Shown: positions 15,201 through 22,836 of the stretch, one piece after another
How the letters are laid out: each line of letters opens with the position of its first letter
Numbering within the stretch: position 1 is the first letter of the stretch
Source: Lachnospiraceae bacterium UBA1759
Lineage (GTDB): Bacteria > Bacillota > Clostridia > Lachnospirales > Lachnospiraceae
Length of the DNA: 39,470 nucleotides
Assembly: GCA_002315555.1 (NCBI GenBank)
Contig: DCHF01000011.1
Coordinates: 1-39,470, forward strand
Reading direction: 5' to 3'
Position numbers and translations under genes: made by a program
The notes under the pieces: model-generated
What the model was told of the DNA's origin: nothing
The model's input: the letters and a program-made list of their open reading frames with translations, nothing else
The model's database searches: none

Positions 15201-17153
15201 ATGAAGGATTTATCTGCAATTTTACCTGATGGCTCGAGCTATAATTTCTGGGAAAAGCCTCAGAACTACAATAAAACGATCTATGTAGATCAGAACAGTA
15301 CAAGTGATATTCAGGACGGAACCTCCGAGAATCCTTATAAGACGATTTCTCAGGCTGCCGAAGTAGCAGAAGCGGGCAATCTTGTACTCATTAAAGCCGG
15401 TGTTTATCATGAGACCGTATCTCCCAAGCGCGGTGGTAACAGCCCGGAGGAGATGATCACTTACGAAGCTGCAGAGGGCGAAGAAGTTGTAATCGCTGCT
15501 TCGGAAGAAGTGACCGGATTTACCAGAAGCACGGATTGGCGTCTTGCTAATTTCATGAAGAAAGTGGACACAACCAATGTGCGCGTTTACGAATACGATT
15601 TGGACCCGGATATGTTCCGCGGATACAATCCGTTCAATGCTGTCAATATTCTTCATGACCGTTTATTCATCGAGTATGAGAAGACGGATATGACGACCTA
15701 CCTCAACAGACGCGGTATGATCTTCGTTGACGGTAAGCCGATGAAGCAGGTAGCACTCTATAATCTGATGGCGGAAGAAGATAACACTTACTGGGTGGAA
15801 GCCAATGGCCAGAAAGTTCATTTCCGTCTTGCAGGTGACGAGGATCCGGCAGATCATAAGATTGAAATTACTGTACGTGAGCAGTGCTTTGCACCGAAGA
15901 CTCCGTTCTTAAATTATATCAAAGTTAAAGGCATTACGATGCGCCATGCAGCAACCGGTGCGCCGGTTCCGCAGCGTGGATCCATTTCCGCATATCGCGG
16001 ACATCATTGGGTCATTGAAGATTGTACGATCGATTGGTCCAACTGTGTCGGTATCGATGTCGGTAACGAATGCTGGCATCATGAGCCGGCTGCAGATCAG
16101 CTGATCGGCTATTCCGTCATTCGCGGCTGTACCATTAAGGATGTCGGTGTTTGCGGTATCGCAGGTCTTTTTGCGGAAGAACTGCTGATTGAAGACAACC
16201 TGATCGAAGGTACAGGCTGGCAGAAGATGGAGCTTTCCTGGGAAGCCGGCGGTATTAAGCTGCATAACAGCGTCAACGGTCTTTGCAGAAGAAACATCTT
16301 CAAGAACACCTTAAGAGCAGACCATATCTGGTATGACTGCGGTAACGAAAACAACCGTATCACCGGAAACCTGTTCTTAAACGGTATCGAGCAGCGTGAG
16401 GCGATCTTCATCGAATGCACCAGAGAAGGCGTTAACCTGATCGATAACAATATCTTCTGGAATGTTGAAGGACGTTTCGATCCGGCCAAGATTCCGGTAG
16501 AACCGGGCTCCACCGGCTGGTACAAGACCAGAGAGCATGATGTTGTCAACGGTTATGCAATCTACGGCGAAGGCACCGACAGACTGTATATTACTCATAA
16601 CTTCATCGGTAACTGCAGATACGGCGGCTACTATGCTAAGCCGGTCGGTTTCCGTGTTTCCAAGATGGATCGCGGCGGCACCTCCAGAAAGGCCACCCTC
16701 ACAAACAATATCTTCTACGAATGCGGCGAATCCGCGATCACGTTCCCGACGCTGGACAACACCTCCGACGGCAACCTGTTCCTGGGCCTTTCAGGCGGTT
16801 TCTTACGCGTAATGTATCCGGAACCGGAAGTTTGCCTCGATCTTAAGACCTGGCAGGAATTCTGCGGCTTCGACAAGAACAGCCAGAACGGCTGGTTCGA
16901 TATCGAAATGGATGATGAGACTCTGGAACTCAAGGTCGTTGCGGCTAAGAAGGCTCCGATGTCTTTCCGTAAGTCCATTCAGCGTGCGGGCTACATCTAT
17001 GATCCGAAGGAACTCAAGAATGTGGCAGCTGATTCTCACATTGTCAGTGACTTCTTTGAAGAAGAGAAGGCCGACGGCGATGTTGTACCGGGACCGTTCA
17101 ATATGCTTGAAATCGGTCGTACGTACAACGTTGACCCGAGAAAGAAAAACTGA
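15201..17153 (+). CDS. GH120-like beta-xylosidase (right-handed beta-helix)
   Basis: Probable retaining exo-beta-xylosidase of family GH120. The N-terminus (YVDQNSTSD, NPYKTISQAAEVAEAG, IKAGVYHETV, ITYEAAEGEEVVI) and the middle block (VREQCF, YIKVKGITMRHAATGAP) follow what I recall of Thermoanaerobacterium XylC. That enzyme's catalytic Asp and Glu have counterparts here in IWYDCGNE (Asp379) and IFIECT (Glu405). The rungs of the helix are evident as repeated NLFLNG, NNIFWN, HNFIGN and NNIFYE turns. It has 650 residues and no signal peptide. The ATG at 15201 sits 5 bases after GGAGG; the in-frame ATG at 15189 precedes that site. It probably receives read-through from the transporter operon, coupling import with xylose release. 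Another helix family, such as GH141, is less likely. Confidence 0.72.
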   Translation: MKDLSAILPDGSSYNFWEKPQNYNKTIYVDQNSTSDIQDGTSENPYKTISQAAEVAEAGNLVLIKAGVYHETVSPKRGGNSPEEMITYEAAEGEEVVIAASEEVTGFTRSTDWRLANFMKKVDTTNVRVYEYDLDPDMFRGYNPFNAVNILHDRLFIEYEKTDMTTYLNRRGMIFVDGKPMKQVALYNLMAEEDNTYWVEANGQKVHFRLAGDEDPADHKIEITVREQCFAPKTPFLNYIKVKGITMRHAATGAPVPQRGSISAYRGHHWVIEDCTIDWSNCVGIDVGNECWHHEPAADQLIGYSVIRGCTIKDVGVCGIAGLFAEELLIEDNLIEGTGWQKMELSWEAGGIKLHNSVNGLCRRNIFKNTLRADHIWYDCGNENNRITGNLFLNGIEQREAIFIECTREGVNLIDNNIFWNVEGRFDPAKIPVEPGSTGWYKTREHDVVNGYAIYGEGTDRLYITHNFIGNCRYGGYYAKPVGFRVSKMDRGGTSRKATLTNNIFYECGESAITFPTLDNTSDGNLFLGLSGGFLRVMYPEPEVCLDLKTWQEFCGFDKNSQNGWFDIEMDDETLELKVVAAKKAPMSFRKSIQRAGYIYDPKELKNVAADSHIVSDFFEEEKADGDVVPGPFNMLEIGRTYNVDPRKKN

Positions 17154-17205
17154 TAGCGCGAATTTTCGGTATAAAACACAAGTTTTATCACGGAATACAC
17201 GCAAA

Positions 17206-17242
17206 AAGCAGCCCGGGGACTTTTCCCCGGACTGCTTATAAA
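17206..17242. terminator. Bidirectional terminator between the GH120-like and GH29 genes
   Basis: AAGCAGCCCGGGGA (17206-17219) pairs with TCCCCGGACTGCTT (17224-17237) with one mismatch, which becomes a G-U pair when read from the - strand. An A-run flanks the left side, giving TTTTTGCG for - strand transcripts. This is the strongest stem in the window. Confidence 0.82.
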
Positions 17243-17259
17243 AATGATCTGCGCTTTAT

Positions 17260-18711
17260 TTAGAAAGAGATCTCCAGAACACCGGCATAATCAGTGGGCA
17301 TCTTTTCCGGAAGCTCACAAACAAGAATGCCTGCGGTCTGTGTAAAGTTCACAGGACCATGGCCCAGAAGCTTAACACCGGTCACTTTATCCTCCGGCTT
17401 CAGCGACTGAATAGCGACCGCCTTATGCGGGTTGGTATCCATGATGAATGCATACAGCTTGCCGTCTTTCTGAACGAATCGGAAATCATTTTCCTTCCAA
17501 TCGACCTGAAGCTCCGTAAAGCCTTCAATAATAACCTTTGCGTTGCCTTCACCGGACTGACGCCACGGGCGGGTACCGTAAACGGCTTCGCCATTGACTT
17601 TGAACCACTTTGCAAGCTCGGTCAGGATCCAATCGGCTTCTTCATCGAGCGTACCATCCGGACGCTGAATCACATTGAGAAGGAACGTACCGTTTTTAGC
17701 AATACTATCAATTAAAATATCCAGAATATGACGCGGAGTCTTGTAAACTTCGGTCGCATTATAGAACCAGCCGCCGATGCAGGTTTCAGACTGCCACGGA
17801 ACCGGGCTGATATCCGGAAGCTGGCTTCTTTCGATATCCAGGACTCCGACCTTGTAGATCTTGTCGAGTGTGCTCTTCTGAGTATAGACTGCAGTATTTG
17901 TACCGTGCTGCTTGATCGCATCATTGTAAAGATAAGCGACTGCTTCAAGCCCCTTCTGATATTCGCTTTCCTCCGCCATTTCATTCTGAGCGGTCTCACC
18001 GAACGGAAGATAGGAGTCGGAGTAGAGCATATCCGGATGATACTTGTCAACGATCTCTTTCATGACCTTCAGCCAGTATTCACGCCACTTTTCATTCTTG
18101 GAGAGCCAGACCCACTTGTCTTCCTCGCCCGGAGCGGCTACATGCTCGTAATTGTCATGATAGAAATCACGGTACTCGGGATCGTTGCCATCGTACGGAA
18201 CACCCGCATACGGTCCGTAAGTATCGCGGCCCTTGTTGGAACGCCACCACGCAAAGGATGCTCCGATGTGCTCGGTCATACCGAACGGCATATCGTACTT
18301 CTTGGCAGCTTCACGCCACAGACCGCAGATGTCCTTGTGCGGGCCGACCTTTACGGAGTTCATGCGATTCAGATCGGAATCAAAATTAAAGAAATGATCA
18401 TGATGAGATGCCTGTGCAACGAAATAGCGGGCACCTGCATCGTAATACTTCTTCATTAAGGCATCCGGATCAAAGTTTTCCGCCTTCCATAAGGCACAAA
18501 TATCTTTATAACCGAATTTAGACGGATGACCGTAATGACGAAGGTGATATTCATATTGCGGCTGGCCCTGAATGTACATATTTCTTGCGTACCAGTCACC
18601 GGCCATCGGAACAGACTGCGGTCCCCAATGGCTCCAAATACCGAATTTAACATCCCTGAACCAGTCCGGACATTCATAGGTTCTTAAGGATTCAAACGTG
18701 GGTTCAAACAT
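17260..18711 (-). CDS. GH29 alpha-L-fucosidase family protein
   Basis: Retaining alpha-L-fucosidase family enzyme, cytoplasmic, 483 residues. Recognised from WFRDVKFGIWSHWGPQSVP near the start, the His-rich ASHHDHFFNF and the likely nucleophile Asp232 in MLYSDSYLPFG. Also present are KNGTFLLNV and the barrel-end signature WFKVNGEAVYGTRPW, followed by a C-terminal beta domain. The start at 18711 has AAAGGAG 6 bases upstream; an upstream ATG at 18765 would place the palindromic operator inside the coding region. It could remove terminal fucose from xyloglucan or host glycans; some GH29-like proteins act on other 6-deoxy sugars. It is transcribed alone, divergently from the AraC regulator, which is its likely controller. 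Confidence 0.88.
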   Translation of the reverse strand: MFEPTFESLRTYECPDWFRDVKFGIWSHWGPQSVPMAGDWYARNMYIQGQPQYEYHLRHYGHPSKFGYKDICALWKAENFDPDALMKKYYDAGARYFVAQASHHDHFFNFDSDLNRMNSVKVGPHKDICGLWREAAKKYDMPFGMTEHIGASFAWWRSNKGRDTYGPYAGVPYDGNDPEYRDFYHDNYEHVAAPGEEDKWVWLSKNEKWREYWLKVMKEIVDKYHPDMLYSDSYLPFGETAQNEMAEESEYQKGLEAVAYLYNDAIKQHGTNTAVYTQKSTLDKIYKVGVLDIERSQLPDISPVPWQSETCIGGWFYNATEVYKTPRHILDILIDSIAKNGTFLLNVIQRPDGTLDEEADWILTELAKWFKVNGEAVYGTRPWRQSGEGNAKVIIEGFTELQVDWKENDFRFVQKDGKLYAFIMDTNPHKAVAIQSLKPEDKVTGVKLLGHGPVNFTQTAGILVCELPEKMPTDYAGVLEISF

Positions 18712-18728
18712 TGATAACTCCTTTCGAT

Positions 18729-18817
18729 AACAGGTTGACCTGTTTTGTTGAGGCAAGTATATCATCTCGATTTTTTATCGTAAATCGTTATGAAAGACAT
18801 TTTGTTTCATTAAATCG
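18729..18817. promoter_or_regulatory. Divergent control region of GH29 and the AraC regulator
   Basis: For GH29 (- strand), TTTACG and TATACT are spaced 17 bases apart upstream of the gene. Downstream of them, next to the ribosome binding site, lies the perfect palindrome AACAGGT-TG-ACCTGTT (18729-18744). Further toward the regulator, TAAATCG is directly repeated at 18781-18787 and 18811-18817 (30 bp apart), flanking ATGAAA-N9-TTTCAT (18790-18810). Direct repeats suit an AraC protein; the palindrome suits a repressor. Confidence 0.5.
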
Positions 18818-18833
18818 ACTTTATGAGGACAAT

Positions 18834-19574
18834 ATGGAACGCAGATTTTTTATTACTGCATACGGAAGAGCGACCAATCCGAATAACGGATTGTCCAGTC
18901 CCGATTATGTGGTAAACCGTATTTATTACATTAATAACGGTGAAGGTCTTTACAAGAACGGGTGCCGGCTTAAAAAGCATTATCTTTATCTTTTCTGTCC
19001 GGATCCGCAGTTTCAGGTGCGTGAAGATCCGTTAAACCCGGTCGATCACACCTTCATTGATTTTATTACGATGAAGCGTCTTTTCAGGGACGATGTAACC
19101 GAGATCGACCCGGAAAAGATTCCGACACTCGAGCCGCTTTGCCAGCTCATTTCCAATGATTTCAGTAAGGGTTCCTGCCCCGAAAGTGTGGCGGAATCCT
19201 ATCTCAGAATACTTTGCCATGTATTGGAGGACCAGATGAACAACGAAAATTCTTATTCACGCGTAACACTGGATGTTCTGAATTACATCAGCGAGAGCAG
19301 TCCTGCGCATTTATCGCTTTCCGAGATCGCTTACAGCCGAAACTGGAACATCGACCACATGATCCGTTGCTTCAAGCGTGACATGGGTATGACTCCACAT
19401 AAGTATATTGCGCTTGTAAAGGCGGATTGCGCGATCAATTATGTTAATCAGGGCATGAGCCTTCAGGACATCGCGGAGCTTCTCGGGTATTCATCGGTCT
19501 CCAGCCTTTCCGCAGCCTTCAAGAATGCGACGAACCGGAATCTCTCCGAGTATAAGCATCAGAATGCGGGCTGA
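18834..19574 (+). CDS. AraC-family transcriptional regulator
   Basis: Sugar-responsive transcription regulator. An N-terminal cupin-like sensor domain (about residues 1-140: NRIYYINNGEGLYKNG, HYLYLFCPD) is joined to a C-terminal double helix-turn-helix (about 150-246). The HTH units are LSLSEIAYSRNWNIDHMIRCFKRDMGMTPHKY and, after QGMSLQDIAELLGYSS, the family-typical SLSAAFKNATNRNLSEYK (first unit quoted here only by its ends LSLSEIAY and TPHKY). The ATG at 18834 with TGAGGA 5 bases upstream is preferred to one at 18711, which would overlap the GH29 start. Divergent from GH29 and followed by GH3 and an esterase, it probably controls one or both. No ligand can be named. Confidence 0.9.
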   Translation: MERRFFITAYGRATNPNNGLSSPDYVVNRIYYINNGEGLYKNGCRLKKHYLYLFCPDPQFQVREDPLNPVDHTFIDFITMKRLFRDDVTEIDPEKIPTLEPLCQLISNDFSKGSCPESVAESYLRILCHVLEDQMNNENSYSRVTLDVLNYISESSPAHLSLSEIAYSRNWNIDHMIRCFKRDMGMTPHKYIALVKADCAINYVNQGMSLQDIAELLGYSSVSSLSAAFKNATNRNLSEYKHQNAG

Positions 19575-19698
19575 TATAACAGTTCACGATGCATAAGGCT
19601 GAAAGTTAAAAAGAGAATCCGGCTTTTTATCATGCACGAACTCGTCTTACTCTATATAAATCGAACTTACAGACCGGCTTGGTCTTCAGGAGGAAAAC

Positions 19699-21810
19699 AT
19701 GAAGAATAAATGGAACAATGAGAAACTCGACAAGATCGCAAAGGACCTTGTGGATCAGATGACCGTTGAAGAAGCGGCTTCTCAGCTGACCTACGGTGCA
19801 AAAGCCATTCCGCGTCTCAATATCCCGGAATACAACTGGTGGAATGAGACCCTGCATGGAGTCGCTCGCGCGGGCACAGCGACTGTATTTCCGCAGGCCA
19901 TCGGTCTTGCGGCAATGTTCGATGCCGAACTTTTACAGAAGATCGGTGATATATGTGCGACAGAAGGCCGAGCAAAATACAATGCACTGAGCAAGGAAAA
20001 TGACCGCGACATCTACAAGGGTCTGACCTTCTGGACCCCGAATATCAACATTTTCCGCGATCCCAGATGGGGCAGAGGCCATGAGACCTACGGCGAGGAT
20101 CCGTTCCTTACCTCAACTCTCGGAAAGGCTATGATCCGCGGTCTCCAGGGCGATGGCGACTACATCAAGGCAGCTGCATGTGCAAAGCATTTTGCCGTAC
20201 ATTCCGGTCCGGAATCCCTGCGCCATGAGTTCAATGCTTGTCCCACCAAGAAGGATATGGAAGAAACCTATCTTCCGGCATTCGAAGCCGCTGTCAAAGA
20301 AGCCAATGTCGAGTCCGTTATGGGAGCATACAACGCAGTAAACGGTGAGCCGGCCTGCTGTAACGAAGAGCTTCTTGTCAACCGTCTGAGAGGTGAATGG
20401 GAATATGACGGCCACATCGTTTCCGACTGCTGGGCTCTTCAGAATTTCCACGAAACTCATCATTACACCAAAAACAGTATCGAATCCGCTTCAATCGCCA
20501 TCAAGCGCGGCTGTGACGTTAACTGCGGATGTACATATGATAACCTGATGTATGCCTATGAAAAGGGCATGGTCACGGAAGAAGAGATCAAGCTCTGCGC
20601 ATACCATGCAATGCGTGCCAGAGCGCGTCTCGGCATGTTCACCGATGACTGTGAATACGACAACATTCCTTATACCGCGGTCGATACCAAAGAAAACCGC
20701 ATGGTTGCAAGGAAGGCAGCTGAGGAATCGATGGTTCTTTTAAAGAATGACGGTATTCTTCCGCTGGATAAGGATGCGTATAAGACTATTGCAGTCATCG
20801 GCCCGAATGCCTACAGCAATGCGGCGCTTTACGGTAATTATTACGGCATGTCCTCACACTTTGTCACCAATCTTGAGGGCATTCAAAACGCGGCGGAAGA
20901 GAATGATATCCGTGTTCTGTACAGTCGCGGTTGCTGCCTCGGAACGCATTCCGATGATAACCTTTCCCGTCCGGACAAGTACGAGAGCGAAGCGGTTGCC
21001 GCCGCAAAGGCGGCGGATCTCGTCATTCTGTGCCTGGGTCTTGACGAATTCATCGAAGGTGAAGAGGGCGATGCCTCCAACAGCGATGCATCCGGTGATA
21101 AGATCGACCTGCTGCTTCCGGATGTACAGCGCCAGTTGTATGACCGTCTGAAGGGCCTCGGAAAGAAGATGATCCTCGTGATGAATGCAGGAAGCTCCAT
21201 CGATACCAGTGCATTCAATGAGAATACCAGCGCCATTGTCCAGTCCTGGTACAGCGGCGAAGAAGGCGGAAACGCGCTCGCAGAGATCCTGTTCGGTAAG
21301 CTGAGTCCGTCCGGACGTCTTCCCGTCACCTTCTATTACAATGATAACACGATTCCGGAATTCACGGATTACCATATGGCCGGCAGAACCTACAAGTTCA
21401 TTACGGAAGCTCCGCTGTATCCGTTCGGTTACGGTCTGTCCTATACCGATTTCACCTACTCCGACCTTTCCGTCGATGCCGGTGAAGAGCTTAAAGTCAC
21501 CGTTAACGTTGAAAACACAGGTAAAATGGCATCCGACGAAGTCGCTGAACTCTTTGTCCGGTACGAAGGAGAAGCTTTTGAAAAGCCCAATTTCACTCTT
21601 CAGGGCTTCAAGCGTATCTCACTTCAGCCGGGTGAAAAGACCGCCGTCACCTTTACTGTTCCGAAGAAGCAGCTGATGAGCGTTCTCGAAGACGGTACCA
21701 AAGCGCTTCTTCCGGGAGATTATACCGTATTTACAGGCGGCAATGCGCCGGATGCAAGAAGTATCGAACTTACAGGAAAAGCCCCGCTTTCCGCAAAAAT
21801 CACGTTATAA
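19699..21810 (+). CDS. GH3 beta-xylosidase/beta-glucosidase (canonical domain order)
   Basis: Retaining exo-beta-glycosidase of 703 residues without a signal peptide. The TIM barrel (about residues 20-290) comes first, with YNWWNETLHGVAR, the WTPNINIFRDPRWGRG signature, KHFAVHSGPE and nucleophile Asp243 in HIVSDCWAL. The alpha/beta-sandwich domain follows (about 335-560, KNDGILPL, LGLDEFIEGEEGDA) and then a fibronectin-III-like domain (about 590-690, VENTGKMASDEVAELFV). The WWNE..HG and ETYGEDP motifs resemble bacterial xylan 1,4-beta-xylosidases of GH3 more than cellobiases. AGGAGG precedes the ATG. The stop is 12 bases before the esterase gene, so the pair is an operon: side-chain ester removal next to backbone hydrolysis. 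Confidence 0.92.
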   Translation: MKNKWNNEKLDKIAKDLVDQMTVEEAASQLTYGAKAIPRLNIPEYNWWNETLHGVARAGTATVFPQAIGLAAMFDAELLQKIGDICATEGRAKYNALSKENDRDIYKGLTFWTPNINIFRDPRWGRGHETYGEDPFLTSTLGKAMIRGLQGDGDYIKAAACAKHFAVHSGPESLRHEFNACPTKKDMEETYLPAFEAAVKEANVESVMGAYNAVNGEPACCNEELLVNRLRGEWEYDGHIVSDCWALQNFHETHHYTKNSIESASIAIKRGCDVNCGCTYDNLMYAYEKGMVTEEEIKLCAYHAMRARARLGMFTDDCEYDNIPYTAVDTKENRMVARKAAEESMVLLKNDGILPLDKDAYKTIAVIGPNAYSNAALYGNYYGMSSHFVTNLEGIQNAAEENDIRVLYSRGCCLGTHSDDNLSRPDKYESEAVAAAKAADLVILCLGLDEFIEGEEGDASNSDASGDKIDLLLPDVQRQLYDRLKGLGKKMILVMNAGSSIDTSAFNENTSAIVQSWYSGEEGGNALAEILFGKLSPSGRLPVTFYYNDNTIPEFTDYHMAGRTYKFITEAPLYPFGYGLSYTDFTYSDLSVDAGEELKVTVNVENTGKMASDEVAELFVRYEGEAFEKPNFTLQGFKRISLQPGEKTAVTFTVPKKQLMSVLEDGTKALLPGDYTVFTGGNAPDARSIELTGKAPLSAKITL

Positions 21811-21822
21811 TGGAGGTGTCCT

Positions 21823-22752
21823 ATGAATATTATCACTAAGGCCGGTGAGATCATCGATTTTGAGACCGTGTGGGAGAGAAAGGATTCCCTGTTCGATACC
21901 GTTCCCGAAAAGCAGGGACGTTTTGAGCGCGTTGATTACGAGACCTCCGTTTATGAAAACGATGTAACCTATAAGAAGTATTGCAACGTTTATCTTCCGT
22001 ACGGCTACGATGACAGCGACAAAAAGTACAATGTCATGTATTACCAGCATGGTAATTCCTGCGATCCGGAGCTTTTCACAGAAGAAAAGGCAAAGGCCTC
22101 CCTCGACGCACTGTTTGCGGAAGAGGACATCGAACCGTGCATCATGGTCTTCACCACGTACTACATGGATGTTGAGAATGACTATGAAGAACGTAAAAAG
22201 ACCGGCTTTACCCCTGCGGGCGATGGAAGCTGGAAGGGGATCAAGGGTAATTTCCATTTGGAAGTTGCCCAGGACATCATCCCCGCCGTTGAGCTTAAGT
22301 ATCGCACCTATCTGACCGGCCCGAGCCGTGAAGAGATCATCGCATCCCGTGATCATCGCGGATTCAGCGGTTATTCCAGAGGCGCCGCATGCACCTGGTA
22401 TATTCTTCATCATCAGTTCGAGCTGTTCCGTTATTATGCGCCGATGAGCTGCATGACCACCGCAGGTATCGACATCTTTACGGAAGCGCCGCAGGAGCTG
22501 GTCGAGGAGTACCTGACCGCACCGTTAAAGGCACATCCGGATATGAAGTTCTTCATTTACGGCACGAACGGACATCCGCATGATGTCAGCCGTATGACGG
22601 ATCAGATGAAATTCCTTGTGCACAATCCGATGTTCTCCTTCGGACAGGATCCTGAAAAGAACAATTTCTATTTCAGCATTTCCGACCTGACGCATACGGA
22701 CCTGTATGCACCGTATTATTTCTACAATTCACTGAAAGTATTATTCAAATAA
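21823..22752 (+). CDS. CE1-type esterase (feruloyl or acetyl esterase-like)
   Basis: Serine esterase of the alpha/beta-hydrolase fold, esterase D / CE1 group. The nucleophile Ser185 sits in the elbow GFSGYSRGA, and His291 in LTHTDLYAPYYF is the probable catalytic His. NVMYYQHGNS near residue 75 provides the oxyanion-hole strand. It has 309 residues and no signal peptide, so it would de-esterify imported oligosaccharides rather than intact fibre. GGAGG lies before the start. It is co-transcribed with GH3, a frequent pairing in arabinoxylan loci where feruloyl or acetyl groups block xylosidase. Ferulate versus acetate specificity cannot be read from the sequence. Confidence 0.85.
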   Translation: MNIITKAGEIIDFETVWERKDSLFDTVPEKQGRFERVDYETSVYENDVTYKKYCNVYLPYGYDDSDKKYNVMYYQHGNSCDPELFTEEKAKASLDALFAEEDIEPCIMVFTTYYMDVENDYEERKKTGFTPAGDGSWKGIKGNFHLEVAQDIIPAVELKYRTYLTGPSREEIIASRDHRGFSGYSRGAACTWYILHHQFELFRYYAPMSCMTTAGIDIFTEAPQELVEEYLTAPLKAHPDMKFFIYGTNGHPHDVSRMTDQMKFLVHNPMFSFGQDPEKNNFYFSISDLTHTDLYAPYYFYNSLKVLFK

Positions 22753-22767
22753 TACCTGTAGAAACAG

Positions 22768-22798
22768 AAAAGCCCGTAGCAATTACTACGGGCTTTTA
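22768..22798 (+). terminator. Terminator of the GH3-esterase operon
   Basis: AAAAGCCCGTAG (22768-22779) pairs perfectly with CTACGGGCTTTT (22786-22797) around a 6-base loop. It lies 15 bases after the esterase stop. Confidence 0.9.
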
Positions 22799-22802
22799 TC
22801 AT

Positions 22803-22832
22803 AAAAGGCGGCCCTTTCGGACCGCCTTTTAT
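22803..22832 (-). terminator. Terminator of the GH51 gene (convergent)
   Basis: AAAAGGCGGCCC (22803-22814) and GGACCGCCTTTT (22819-22830) form a stem around TTTC. The single mismatch is a G-U pair when read on the - strand, so it serves the GH51 gene ending at 22837, in tandem with the neighbouring + strand terminator. Confidence 0.85.
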
Positions 22833-22836
22833 TGTT

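Noticed and set aside
17728..18459. + strand open frame of 243 codons
   Set aside because: Antisense shadow of GH29; no start signal and no recognisable domain.
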